This document shows positions 16,791 to 25,364 of a DNA stretch of 64,000 nucleotides, piece by piece. Position 1 is the stretch's first letter. Every line of letters starts with the position of its first letter. The notes under the pieces were generated by a model, which made no database searches, was not told the origin of the DNA, and saw only the letters and a program-made list of their open reading frames with translations. The stretch covers positions 79,085 to 143,084 of the forward strand of contig CAILJB010000091.1 of NCBI GenBank assembly GCA_903834465.1, given 5' to 3'. Origin of the DNA: an uncultured Pseudomonadota bacterium. GTDB taxonomy: Bacteria > Pseudomonadota > Gammaproteobacteria > Methylococcales > Methylomonadaceae. The position numbers were made by a program, and so were the translations under genes.

Positions 16791-18317
16791 ATGACCGTAA
16801 TCCGTCAAGACGATTTTATTGAAAGCATCGCGCAAGCCTTGCAATTTATTTCCTATTACCATCCGCAAGACTTTATTCAAGCCTTAAACGCTGCGTACTT
16901 ACGCGAAGAAAGTCCTGCTGCCAAAGATGCGATGGCGCAAATTTTAATCAATTCGCGTTTGTGTGCCGAAGGGAAACGCCCCATCTGTCAAGATACTGGC
17001 ATTGTCACCATATTTGTCAAAATCGGCATGAACGTGCAATGGCAAAGTGATTTAAGTTTGGCAGATATGATTAACCAAGGCGTGCGACAAGCCTATCAAA
17101 ACGTCGATAATCCATTGCGTGCGTCAATATTGCGTGACCCTGCCGGTGAGCGGATTAACACAAAAGATAATACGCCCGCCGTCATTCATACTGAATTTGT
17201 TTTGGGCGACAAAGTTGAAATTGATATTGCAGCAAAAGGAGGTGGCTCAGAAGCGAAAGCCAAATTTGCCATGCTTAATCCATCCGACGATATTGTGGAA
17301 TGGGTGTTAAAAACTGTTCCAACAATGGGTGCGGGTTGGTGTCCACCAGGTATTTTAGGCATTGGTATTGGCGGCACAGCCGAAAAAGCCATGTTGCTTG
17401 CTAAACAAGCCTGCATGGGGTCAATTGATATTCAAGCGTTGCAACAACGTGGCGCTTCGAATCGTTTGGAAGCATTACGTTTAGAACTTTACGAAAAGGT
17501 CAATGCACTAGGGATTGGCGCACAAGGTTTGGGTGGTTTGACGACCGTTTTAGACGTGAAAATTTTGGATTATCCAACGCACGCAGCAAATTTACCGATT
17601 GCGATAATTCCGAATTGCGCTGCCACGCGCCATGTTCATTTTGTATTAGATGGCAACGGTGTGGCTGAATTTAAACCACCACGTTTAGAAGATTACCCGC
17701 AAGTCACTTGGAATGTTGGCGCGGCACGACGAGTGAATTTAGATACTATTACGCCTGATGAAATTCAAAATTGGAAAGTCGGCGAAACGTTATTACTCAG
17801 CGGCACACTTTTAACAGGACGTGACGCGGCACATAAACGGTTATGTGAGATGTTAGAACGTGGTGAAGCATTGCCCGATGGCGTAGATTTTAAAAATAAA
17901 TTTATTTATTACGTCGGGCCAGTCGATGCAGTGCGTGATGAAGTGGTTGGCAGCGCAGGTCCTACGACGGCAACACGCATGGATAAATTCACCGCCCCAC
18001 TACTCGAAAAAACCGGTTTGCTTGGCATGATTGGTAAATCCGAACGTGGCGAATCCGCGATTGTGGCAATCAAAGCACACAAAGCGATTTATTTGATTGC
18101 AGTTGGGGGCGCGGCATATTTGGTTTCAAAAGCGATAAAAAAATCAAGCATTTTGGCATTTGCCGATTTAGGGATGGAAGCCATTCACGAATTTGTGGTG
18201 GAAGATATGCCAGTAACCGTTGCCGTTGATAGTCAAGGCATTTCAATTCATCAAATTGCCCCAAAAGAATGGCAAACAAAAATCAGTAAAATTCCTGTTG
18301 AGGTGATAAGAAAATGA
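16791..18317 (+). CDS. fumA: Class I (iron-sulfur) fumarate hydratase
   Basis: A 508-residue protein with the fused alpha and beta parts of class I fumarases (FumA/FumB type), which interconvert fumarate and malate in the TCA cycle using an oxygen-sensitive 4Fe-4S cluster. Cluster cysteines are visible in RPICQDTG, GAGWCPPGILGIGIGG and IPNCAATRH. The C-terminal domain shows GRDAAHKRL, YYVGPVDA and GSAGPTTATRMD. It starts 12 bases after apeB and overlaps the following small gene by four bases (ATGA). Related family members include L(+)-tartrate dehydratase, but the fused length and context favour fumarase. Confidence 0.94.
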   Translation: MTVIRQDDFIESIAQALQFISYYHPQDFIQALNAAYLREESPAAKDAMAQILINSRLCAEGKRPICQDTGIVTIFVKIGMNVQWQSDLSLADMINQGVRQAYQNVDNPLRASILRDPAGERINTKDNTPAVIHTEFVLGDKVEIDIAAKGGGSEAKAKFAMLNPSDDIVEWVLKTVPTMGAGWCPPGILGIGIGGTAEKAMLLAKQACMGSIDIQALQQRGASNRLEALRLELYEKVNALGIGAQGLGGLTTVLDVKILDYPTHAANLPIAIIPNCAATRHVHFVLDGNGVAEFKPPRLEDYPQVTWNVGAARRVNLDTITPDEIQNWKVGETLLLSGTLLTGRDAAHKRLCEMLERGEALPDGVDFKNKFIYYVGPVDAVRDEVVGSAGPTTATRMDKFTAPLLEKTGLLGMIGKSERGESAIVAIKAHKAIYLIAVGGAAYLVSKAIKKSSILAFADLGMEAIHEFVVEDMPVTVAVDSQGISIHQIAPKEWQTKISKIPVEVIRK

Positions 18318-18649
18318 AAACACGTCGTTTATGCTTAGTCAGTTTTTTGATTATGGCGATGTCAATATTAACTGGCTGGCGTTCTTATCATCATAGAAAA
18401 CATCACATCGTCGAATCAACCGTTGAAACTTCTGAACCTCGCGCATTAGATTTATCGCTGCCGTTGCAATTCGATAATAAAAATGCCACGCCCATCACGC
18501 AGGCGCAATCAAAATTCACCATTGAAAAACCTAAAAAAATTCAACGTGAAGTCGAACTTGACACGCAAGCAATTATGTTTGCTTACCCAGAAGAAGAAAA
18601 AATAAAACCTTTTGATGGGGCAGCAATTACAATTAACGTTAAACGTTAA
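18314..18649 (+). CDS. Small membrane-anchored protein of unknown function
   Basis: A 111-residue protein with one N-terminal membrane segment (about residues 6-24), then a basic stretch (RSYHHRKHH) and a polar, low-complexity remainder ending in ITINVKR. No domain is recognised. Its ATG overlaps the fumarase stop (ATGA), and uppP starts 25 bases after its stop, so it belongs to the same transcription unit. The reading frame is supported by position and by typical codon use rather than by similarity. Confidence 0.6.
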   Translation: MKTRRLCLVSFLIMAMSILTGWRSYHHRKHHIVESTVETSEPRALDLSLPLQFDNKNATPITQAQSKFTIEKPKKIQREVELDTQAIMFAYPEEEKIKPFDGAAITINVKR

Positions 18650-18673
18650 AACTTTAACAATTTTGTAGGATTT

Positions 18674-19504
18674 ATGGATTTATTACTCGCCGCAAAGGCA
18701 TTGATTTTAGGCATCGTCGAAGGGTTGACAGAATTTTTACCCATTTCTAGTACCGGACATTTAATTTTAGTCGGCGATTTATTGAATTTTAATGATGAAA
18801 AAGGAAAACTTTTCGAATTAGTCATTCAAGTCGGCGCAATTTTAGCGGTATGTTGGGAATATCGGCGCAGAATCTGCGATACGTTTAGCGGCTTATTTCG
18901 CAAAGAAAAAATCGCTCAAGATTTCACTTTAAATTTAATTATCGCGTTTCTACCCGCTGCGTTTTTGGGATTTTTATTTAGTAAATACATCAAGGCTGTG
19001 TTGTTTAAACCCGTGCCAGTCGCGTTAGCCTTCATTATCGGCGCATTTATCATTATTTGGGCAGAAAAACGTGAACACACCGTGCGAATTAACGCGGTTG
19101 ATGAATTAACAAAATTCGATGCGTTAAAGCTTGGTTTTGCTCAAGCCTTCGCGCTCATTCCTGGTACGTCACGCTCTGGCGCAACCATTATCGGCGGATT
19201 ATTATTTGGACTTTCGCGCCAAGCGGCAACCGAATTTTCTTTTTTCTTAGCGATTCCAACGTTGTGTGCGGCGAGTGCTTATGATTTATATAAACACCGC
19301 GATTTACTTGATATTGCCGCCGATGCGCCACATTTTGTATTAGGTATGATTGCTGCGTTTTTCAGTGCATTATGGGCAATCAAAGGATTGTTGCGTTACA
19401 TCAGTCATCACGATTTTTTGGTTTTTGCATGGTATCGACTCGTTTTTGGTGCAATCGTTTTGATTACCGCTTACAGTGGAATCGTGCAATGGTCAGTAAA
19501 TTAA
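18674..19504 (+). CDS. uppP: Undecaprenyl-diphosphate phosphatase
   Basis: A 276-residue polytopic inner-membrane protein of the BacA/UppP family, which removes a phosphate from undecaprenyl diphosphate to recycle the carrier lipid for peptidoglycan. Both family motifs are intact: [20 protein letters not shown] near the N-terminus and [17 protein letters not shown] in the middle. About eight membrane segments are visible. AGGAT lies just before the ATG. Loss or excess changes bacitracin sensitivity in other bacteria. Confidence 0.96.
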   Translation: MDLLLAAKALILGIVEGLTEFLPISSTGHLILVGDLLNFNDEKGKLFELVIQVGAILAVCWEYRRRICDTFSGLFRKEKIAQDFTLNLIIAFLPAAFLGFLFSKYIKAVLFKPVPVALAFIIGAFIIIWAEKREHTVRINAVDELTKFDALKLGFAQAFALIPGTSRSGATIIGGLLFGLSRQAATEFSFFLAIPTLCAASAYDLYKHRDLLDIAADAPHFVLGMIAAFFSALWAIKGLLRYISHHDFLVFAWYRLVFGAIVLITAYSGIVQWSVN

Positions 19505-19623
19505 CATTTAGATTTGTTGAAAAATTCGCAAATGTGTTTAGAATTGGAGCTGGCTCATCGGTTTGGCGATGGCTGTTTCTTTTTAAAACCCAGAAAATAA
19601 TAACAATCCGAGGATAAATGTTA

Positions 19624-20009
19624 ATGAAAACATTGAAAAAAATCGCTTTAGCAGCAATCGTAGCCGCTTCTTTAGGTGCTGTTTCTACAACTTCTTTCGC
19701 TGAAAGCGATCCAGGTCGCGTTTCTTACCCAGCAGCACAAGCTGTTGATATGTTGGCAGCTAAAGTTCAAACTGCAACAGATGCAATCACTTCTGGTTCA
19801 GACGCTGAAACAACTAGCAAATTGATTAAAGAAGCATCTGACTTTTCAAAAGAAGTTAACGCAAATGACCGCGTTGCTCGCGCAGTAGCAAAGCAACTAA
19901 CATCGTAAAAGCAGCGCGCAAAGACGTACAAGACGGCAATTCACAACAAGCTGAAACAAAATTGCGTGATGCACACAAACAAATTCTTGACGCGAAAAGC
20001 CTTATCTAA
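19624..20009 (+). pseudogene. Exported helical small protein interrupted by a 1-base frameshift
   Basis: The first part (ATG 19624 after GAGGA; an ATG at 19618 is too close to that site) encodes a signal peptide (ending TTSFA) and a helical domain rich in Ala, Lys, Thr and Asp. It runs to residue ~90, then reads Q-L-T-S and stops at 19908. The sequence continues in the next frame with AARKDVQDGNSQQAETKLRDA and ends at 20007-20009, with the same composition and helical periodicity. Inserting one A into the AAA at 19890-19892 restores a single protein of about 128 residues (AKATNIVKAARKDVQ across the join). So it is either a real recent frameshift or a base-calling error. Function unknown; it resembles small periplasmic helical-bundle proteins. 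Confidence 0.75.
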
Positions 20010-20028
20010 TTCCTCGCTTCTTGAAATT

Positions 20029-20064
20029 AAAAAGCCCTGCAACTTTTCGGTTGCGGGGCTTTTT
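20029..20064. terminator. Bidirectional rho-independent terminator
   Basis: AAAAAGCCCTGCAAC (20029-20043) pairs with GTTGCGGGGCTTTTT (20050-20064), with one G-U pair. It separates the small exported protein gene from convergent pgi. Confidence 0.88.
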
Positions 20065-20083
20065 TAATAACTACGAAAACGTT

Positions 20084-21733
20084 TTAACTTTCGCGTGCCA
20101 ATTTTTTGTAAGCGTTAATTAACGCATTGGTAGAACAATCGTGCGTTGTAATTTCATCGTCGTTATTTAATTCTGGCAAAATCACTTTCGCTAATACTTT
20201 GCCCAACTGTACACCCATTTGATCGTAAGAATTGATATTCCAAATCACCCCTTGAACGAAAATTTTGTGTTCGTACAGCGCAATCAACGAACCTAATGTT
20301 TTCGGCGTTAATTTCTTAAACAAGAACGAATTGGATGGTTTATTGCCATCAAATACTTTTGAGGCAACTAAAACGCTGTCTTTGCATTCTTCTTCGGTTA
20401 AATCGCGTTTCACTTCATCCACTGTTTTACCGTGCATTAACGCTTCGGGCTGAGCGAGAAAATTTGAAATCAAAATTTTGTGATGTTCTGGCAAACTGTA
20501 ATGGCTAATCGCAGGTGCAAGAAAATCACACGGAATCAACTTTGTACCTTGATGAATTAGCTGGTAAAAAGCGTGTTGCCCATTTGTTCCAGGCTGTCCC
20601 CAGATAACAGGTCCGGTGTTGTAATCAACGCGCTCGCCATCAATGGTTGTACTTTTACCATTACTTTCCATATCACCTTGCTGAAAATAATCAGCAAAAT
20701 AACGCATTGATTGGTCATACGCTAAAATGGCGTGTGTTTCTGCATGAAATTCATGGAAAAAGTTGTTATACCAAACACCCAATAATCCCATTACAATAGA
20801 GATATTTTTTTCAAATGGCGTATTTCTAAAATGGTTGTCTGCTTCGTGCGCGCCTTGTAATAATTCTTCAAAATTATCCATACCAACATACAAAGCAATC
20901 GATAAACCTATCGCTGACCAAAGCGAATAACGTCCACCGACCCAATCCCAAAATTCAAACATATTATCAACATCAATTCCAAATTCGGCGACTTCTTTAG
21001 CATTCGTTGATAATGCGACAAAATGTTTTGCTACCGCTGAGGCATCAGGCGCATGTTTAAGTAACCAAGTACGCGCTGAATTCGCATTAGTAATAGTTTC
21101 TTGAGTGGTAAATGTTTTTGAGCCAACTAAAAACAAAGTGGTTTCTGGTGAAAGATTTTCTAACGTTTCGACTAAATCTGTTTGGTCAACGTTTGAAACA
21201 AAATGCACTTTCAATGCAGGTGTCGAGTAAGGATGCAACGCAGCACAGACCATTTTAGGGCCTAAATCTGAACCACCGATACCGATGTTCACAATGTCTG
21301 TAATGGCTTTGCCCGTGTAACCTTTCCATTCCCCCGAACGCACACGGCTACAAAAGCCACGCATTTTTTCAAGTGAAGCATTGATTTGTGGCATTACATC
21401 TTTGCCATCGACTAAAACAGGCGTATTTGAACGATTACGCAATGCCGTATGTAAAACAGCGCGGTGTTCCGTGATATTGATTTTTTCACCCGAAAACATC
21501 GCTTTGATTTTAGTTTCTAATTGCGCTTGTTTTGCCAAGTTAATCAATAAAGGCAAAGTGTTGTCGTTGATCCTATTTTTCGAATAATCAAACAAAATAT
21601 CATTGAAAGTTATGGAAAATTTTTCATGACGTTTAGGGTCGTTTTTAAAACTTTCGACTAAACTTTGATCACGAATTTCGTCATAATGATTCTGCAATGC
21701 TGCCCAAGCGGGCGTAGCGGTCAACGATGCCAT
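20084..21733 (-). CDS. pgi: Glucose-6-phosphate isomerase
   Basis: A 549-residue cytosolic enzyme that interconverts glucose 6-phosphate and fructose 6-phosphate. Start at the ATG at 21733 ([10 protein letters not shown]), which has TGGAG nine bases upstream; a longer frame to 21796 has no such site. Family signatures are [16 protein letters not shown], the second PGI motif [16 protein letters not shown], and [26 protein letters not shown]. In methanotrophs the ribulose monophosphate cycle makes fructose 6-phosphate from formaldehyde, and Pgi links this to the Entner-Doudoroff and oxidative branches (established). Confidence 0.97.
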   Translation of the reverse strand: MASLTATPAWAALQNHYDEIRDQSLVESFKNDPKRHEKFSITFNDILFDYSKNRINDNTLPLLINLAKQAQLETKIKAMFSGEKINITEHRAVLHTALRNRSNTPVLVDGKDVMPQINASLEKMRGFCSRVRSGEWKGYTGKAITDIVNIGIGGSDLGPKMVCAALHPYSTPALKVHFVSNVDQTDLVETLENLSPETTLFLVGSKTFTTQETITNANSARTWLLKHAPDASAVAKHFVALSTNAKEVAEFGIDVDNMFEFWDWVGGRYSLWSAIGLSIALYVGMDNFEELLQGAHEADNHFRNTPFEKNISIVMGLLGVWYNNFFHEFHAETHAILAYDQSMRYFADYFQQGDMESNGKSTTIDGERVDYNTGPVIWGQPGTNGQHAFYQLIHQGTKLIPCDFLAPAISHYSLPEHHKILISNFLAQPEALMHGKTVDEVKRDLTEEECKDSVLVASKVFDGNKPSNSFLFKKLTPKTLGSLIALYEHKIFVQGVIWNINSYDQMGVQLGKVLAKVILPELNNDDEITTHDCSTNALINAYKKLARES

Positions 21734-21806
21734 GCGATAGAACTCCAAATAAATAAAAATTGTCGCAAGTCTACGAAAATTAAGGGCAGATAGCAATAAT
21801 ACACGG

Positions 21807-21831
21807 CGCGGATTGTCATTTTTAATCCGCG
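21807..21831. other. Hairpin in pgi / 22006 divergent region
   Basis: CGCGGATT (21807-21814) pairs with AATCCGCG (21824-21831) around a 9-nt loop. On the minus strand it would sit in the pgi leader; it could also be a weak terminator. The rest of 21734-22005 holds the repeats described next and no gene. Confidence 0.4.
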
Positions 21832-21883
21832 TTTCTGTGATGGTAAATTTATCGCTATGTGTTGCTTTATTTGCTCAAATCGA

Positions 21884-21954
21884 CGTGTTAAAGTTAGCCC
21901 CGTACAGTTATATACAGTTGGTTTGAATATGTTGTACAGTTAACACGCAGTTAA
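21884..21954. promoter_or_regulatory. Cluster of ACAGTTA repeats upstream of the copper-type pair
   Basis: ACAGTTA occurs at 21904-21910 and 21936-21942, with ACAGTT at 21914-21919 and AGTTAA again at 21949-21954. The first two copies are exactly 10 bases apart. CGTGTTAA (21884-21891) is the inverse of TTAACACG (21940-21947). The block ends about 50 bases before the 22006 start, as expected of a multi-site operator for a regulator. No known consensus was recognised. Confidence 0.5.
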
Positions 21955-22005
21955 TGTGGAATGAGTTACTACAATAATAATTATTCGGATAAATAGAGAG
22001 GATTT

Positions 22006-22602
22006 ATGAACATCGCGCAATTTATCAAAAAAACATCACTTGGTTTGACAGCATTGCTCTTTTCATCTGCGTTATGGGCGCACGGTGGGGCGGCTGGAAC
22101 GGATACTGACCAATGTAAATTTGAATTAGAACCGACACATTGGATTCACTACACCGCGTATCAGCCGCATGCTTTTCCGGCAGAAGATTTTTGCGGCAAT
22201 ATTCCAAACACCGGTACGCTGACACAATTGGTTTTTGACTATCAAGATATGAAATACCGCAATATGTCGGTTGAATTTGAAGTCACTAAAGAACCTGAAG
22301 GCAAACGTGTTTATTTCCAAGAAGCGGCAAAACACAAATCGGGAACAGTAATGTTATCGTTACCTGAAGGCGTGCCTGAAGCGGGTAAATACTTGATTCA
22401 TATCACCTTAGTTCCTGATGCAGGACAAGGCGAACGTTTAGATGCGCACATGAGTTTTAAAGCGGGTAAAGGTCAGCAAATGAGCCGAAATGAACTCTTG
22501 TTGTATTCCTTCTTTGGCTTTGCAGGTTTGTACATTGTATATTTATCACATGCCGGTTTTAAACGCGCTGTTGATAAATTACTCGCCAAATTAAAAGGCT
22601 AA
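22006..22602 (+). CDS. Exported Cys/His protein with C-terminal anchor, paralogue of 5646-6278
   Basis: A 198-residue protein: signal peptide ending SALWA, giving His26 as predicted mature N-terminus (HGGAAGTD), a periplasmic domain with Cys37, His45, His48, His55 and Cys63, and a C-terminal membrane segment (about 166-186). The order Cys, H-Y-T-AYQP, F-C-x-x-IP-N-x-G, a VEFEVTKEPEG strand and a C-terminal TM matches the lipoprotein at 5646-6278. No named family recognised. It precedes a cupredoxin gene by 61 bases, so it probably works with it in copper binding or delivery. AGAGAGGA precedes the ATG. Confidence 0.8.
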   Translation: MNIAQFIKKTSLGLTALLFSSALWAHGGAAGTDTDQCKFELEPTHWIHYTAYQPHAFPAEDFCGNIPNTGTLTQLVFDYQDMKYRNMSVEFEVTKEPEGKRVYFQEAAKHKSGTVMLSLPEGVPEAGKYLIHITLVPDAGQGERLDAHMSFKAGKGQQMSRNELLLYSFFGFAGLYIVYLSHAGFKRAVDKLLAKLKG

Positions 22603-22663
22603 ATTTCAACGATTAGCACACCAAACAGGGACGTTTTTTTAGTTATCACGAGGCAATAAAACA

Positions 22664-23548
22664 ATGATGAAATTAGTATCGGTAAGTGTATTCGCGGCGT
22701 TATTTTCACTGCCAACATTTGCTCAGGACTATCAAGATCACGATGGTATGCTTATGAATCATGGTGAGGGGCATTTAATGGACATGGCGGGCGGTATGGT
22801 CATGGGTAATAATCCTGACACCTTGCCAGGTGGCTGTGACAAAATTGCTGAAACTAAAGAAATTACTGTCCACGCCGGTCATAAATATGCGGAAAAATTC
22901 CCTGGCAGAATGTTCGCGTTTGATACGCAGGAATTTCAATTCAAACCCTGCACAAAACTGACGGTACATTTCATCAATGACGATAACGTGCGTCATCAGT
23001 GGATGATGCACGGCTTGCCAAAATATTTATATCCTAAAGGCATGTTCCATTTAGAGGTTTCAGGGCCAGCAAAAATTTCAGGCACTTTGATTTTACCACC
23101 AGGCGATAAAACCTATTTGGTGCATTGCGACATCGCGCAGCACATGGAAAAGGGGATGAAAGCACAGCTCAAAGTAGGTAAAGGCGATGGTGATTTACCA
23201 AGTATTCCAAACGTAACGGCAAATGTTGTGGCAGATGATTACAAAATCACGTTACCTGAATTGCTCGAAAAAGCACATGCAGAAGCAAATTTACCAGAAC
23301 CTGAACCTGTTGTTGAACTAACAAAAACCGCTCCTGTGAAACCAGTTGTTGTCGAAGAAGAAAGCGATTTTTCAGGTGTAACGGTTATTGGATTATTGTT
23401 AGGTGTGTTGGTTGCGCCATTCTTAGCAAAGAAATTTAAAGGCATGACAGCCACTGAAATTGTGGCTTATTTGTTTGATTTGACTAACTCGCTGATTGAA
23501 TTAGCCATTACAACCGTTCAGCGGCTGATTAAATCAATGCAAAAATAA
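22664..23548 (+). CDS. Exported cupredoxin with Met/His-rich start and membrane tail
   Basis: A 294-residue protein: signal peptide (ending PTFA), a Met/His-rich segment (residues 22-48, with DHDGMLMNHGEGHLMDM), a cupredoxin domain with likely type 1 ligands His111, Cys155, His160 and Met165, an acidic Glu/Pro/Val linker (about 200-235), a membrane helix (about 241-259) and an amphipathic C-terminal tail. The core is the closest visible relative of the cupredoxin at 10523-11185. The Met/His segment could bind Cu(I). Its pairing with the Cys/His protein upstream repeats what is found around the pmo operon. Two adjacent ATGs (22664, 22667) are possible starts. Confidence 0.87.
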   Translation: MMKLVSVSVFAALFSLPTFAQDYQDHDGMLMNHGEGHLMDMAGGMVMGNNPDTLPGGCDKIAETKEITVHAGHKYAEKFPGRMFAFDTQEFQFKPCTKLTVHFINDDNVRHQWMMHGLPKYLYPKGMFHLEVSGPAKISGTLILPPGDKTYLVHCDIAQHMEKGMKAQLKVGKGDGDLPSIPNVTANVVADDYKITLPELLEKAHAEANLPEPEPVVELTKTAPVKPVVVEEESDFSGVTVIGLLLGVLVAPFLAKKFKGMTATEIVAYLFDLTNSLIELAITTVQRLIKSMQK

Positions 23549-23565
23549 AAACTATTTTGAAAATG

Positions 23566-23592
23566 AAAAAGCCCGCATTACGCGGGCTTTTT
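23566..23592. terminator. Bidirectional rho-independent terminator
   Basis: AAAAAGCCCGC (23566-23576) and GCGGGCTTTTT (23582-23592) form a perfect stem with a 5-nt loop, between the cupredoxin gene and a convergent membrane-protein gene. Confidence 0.92.
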
Positions 23593-23605
23593 TATGACTA
23601 ATCAC

Positions 23606-24358
23606 TTACAGCGAGTCGCCAATGGTCTTTTTATAAAATGGCCAATTCGTAACATGCAGATATTTTCGCACTGGCGATTTAATTACCGATACACACAAGG
23701 CAATCGAAAATAGACACCACACCGCCGCATATTCATTCGGGTCATCAGTTGTAATATCTGAAATCCAAGGTCCCATGAAATAATGAAACAGTACAAATTT
23801 CCATGAACCGTAAAGCGTTGGCAAAACAAACGCCACTAAAATATACGCTAAAACGTGTAACCCCCAATTGAAATTAAATAACCATTCAACCGGATGCGAT
23901 AATAAACCGTTCAACGGCATTTGCCACGCAATATGCCATGCACCCGAAACCGAACAAATGTGCGGGCCACAGAAACCTTCCGTGCCAATGACACATTCGC
24001 CCGCCCACGCAAACGGATACATTTTTATCATCATAAAAATTGAACCAATTGCACTCAAGGTATAAACCACTGTACGAATTTTAAGTTTGACACTTTCGGG
24101 AATGAAATACATTGCGACCATATTGACAAAAAACGGCTGAAACGCAACGTGCAGATACCCTAGCAACGTGAGTATTTGATTATTCGGGTTGTCGCACAAA
24201 TCAATATAAATGTAAGTGACCGCTTGTAGCAATTCCATCAGAGAAAAATAAATCAGCGGAATCCAAAGCTCTTTGGGTTCGCCTCTTTTAATAATGTAAC
24301 AAGCTGTACCTAATCCAACTGTTGCCAGTACGCCCGATGCTTCACCACTCCAACACAT
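23606..24358 (-). CDS. DUF5765-like integral membrane protein
   Basis: A 250-residue protein beginning MCWSGEASGVLATVG, the hallmark start of the DUF5765 group, with about seven membrane segments. Cysteines cluster in one loop (GECVIGTEGFCGPHICSVSG) beside histidines (HIAWQMPLNGLLSHPVEW). The family has no known function. GAGGA precedes the ATG. It is divergent from a radical SAM gene, with mirror-image -10 boxes between them. Confidence 0.75.
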   Translation of the reverse strand: MCWSGEASGVLATVGLGTACYIIKRGEPKELWIPLIYFSLMELLQAVTYIYIDLCDNPNNQILTLLGYLHVAFQPFFVNMVAMYFIPESVKLKIRTVVYTLSAIGSIFMMIKMYPFAWAGECVIGTEGFCGPHICSVSGAWHIAWQMPLNGLLSHPVEWLFNFNWGLHVLAYILVAFVLPTLYGSWKFVLFHYFMGPWISDITTDDPNEYAAVWCLFSIALCVSVIKSPVRKYLHVTNWPFYKKTIGDSL

Positions 24359-24413
24359 GATTTTTCCTCGTTAATTTTTAGTTTTTATTGTTATGGGCAT
24401 TCTTCATTAAACA

Positions 24414-24429
24414 CGGCAAAATGTCGCCG
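24414..24429. promoter_or_regulatory. Variant TGCGACA-type palindrome
   Basis: CGGCAAAATGTCGCCG keeps the CAAAATGTCGC core seen at 2618-2643 and 10386-10402, with terminal arms CGGC/GCCG. It lies in the leader of the minus-strand DUF5765-like gene. Confidence 0.35.
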
Positions 24430-24440
24430 TTAACCGGCAA

Positions 24441-24482
24441 AGTATAGCACACAAAAATCCGTGCTTTTTGCTGTGCTATACT
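24441..24482. promoter_or_regulatory. Mirror-image divergent promoter element
   Basis: AGTATAGCACA (24441-24451) and TGTGCTATACT (24472-24482) are perfect inverted copies. Each contains a TATACT -10 box reading outward, one for the DUF5765-like gene and one for the radical SAM gene, so both may be controlled by one factor. Confidence 0.55.
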
Positions 24483-24512
24483 TGCCTTTCATTCACTTAA
24501 TTTCCTGTTTTT

Positions 24513-25364
24513 ATGTCAAATAAACTCACCGTCACAAATCACACGCGCGATGTTAGCGGTCTTACTTATGTTTACCCCGTACTTTCACGACGCGCCGGTG
24601 GTTTGTCGATTGGCATCAACTTCAATACTAATAATGCCTGTAATTGGCGGTGTATTTATTGCCAAGTGCCAGAATTAAAACTTGGTTCTGCACCGAGTTG
24701 TGATTTAGATTTATTAGCCAAAGAATTACGTTTATTTTTAAATGATGTTTTACACGGTGATTTTTATGACCGAATGGCTGTTTCACAAACGCAGCGCGTC
24801 ATTAAAGATATTGCCATTGCTGGAAATGGCGAACCGACCAGCTTGGTCAATTTTGATATAGCAGTGAAACTGATTGGCGATATTGCCACAGAATTAGGCG
24901 TTTTCCCTGACAGCCATTTTGTTTTAATTACCAATGGTAGTTTGATTCACCGCCCCGTTGTGCAAGCCGGTCTGCAATTGTTAAATAGTTACGGCGGCGA
25001 AGTATGGTTCAAAATAGATAGCGGTACAAGCAAAGGTCGTGCGTTAGTGAATCATTCCGCGCAAACAAATGAAGCTGTTTTGAAAAACTTAACGCTCGCC
25101 GCGCAATGTTGCTCGACAAAAATACAAATTTGTTTAGTTGATTATCAACAACACGGTTTAACAAATAGTGAACGTGAAGGTTTTTTAAATTTTCTAACTA
25201 AAATACGCGCCATAACTACTATTCAAAATGTCACCATTTACACAGTAGCGCGTCCCTCGCAACAACCTGAAGCGGTTGATTTACTGCCGATGAAGTTAGA
25301 CGTTATGCAAAACTTCGCGCAGGAAATTCGGCAATTAGGTTACGACGTGACCGTCACACAATAG
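24513..25364 (+). CDS. Radical SAM protein
   Basis: A 283-residue protein with the radical SAM cluster motif CNWRCIYC (C-x3-C-x2-C) near residue 45 and the downstream AIAGNGEPTSLVNFD, the usual 'GGE' position. It belongs to a short radical SAM group with no extra Fe-S domain visible. The reaction is not known. The last 11 bases overlap the 3' end of convergent mobA. Divergent pairing with the DUF5765-like gene may be functional (inference). Confidence 0.88.
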   Translation: MSNKLTVTNHTRDVSGLTYVYPVLSRRAGGLSIGINFNTNNACNWRCIYCQVPELKLGSAPSCDLDLLAKELRLFLNDVLHGDFYDRMAVSQTQRVIKDIAIAGNGEPTSLVNFDIAVKLIGDIATELGVFPDSHFVLITNGSLIHRPVVQAGLQLLNSYGGEVWFKIDSGTSKGRALVNHSAQTNEAVLKNLTLAAQCCSTKIQICLVDYQQHGLTNSEREGFLNFLTKIRAITTIQNVTIYTVARPSQQPEAVDLLPMKLDVMQNFAQEIRQLGYDVTVTQ

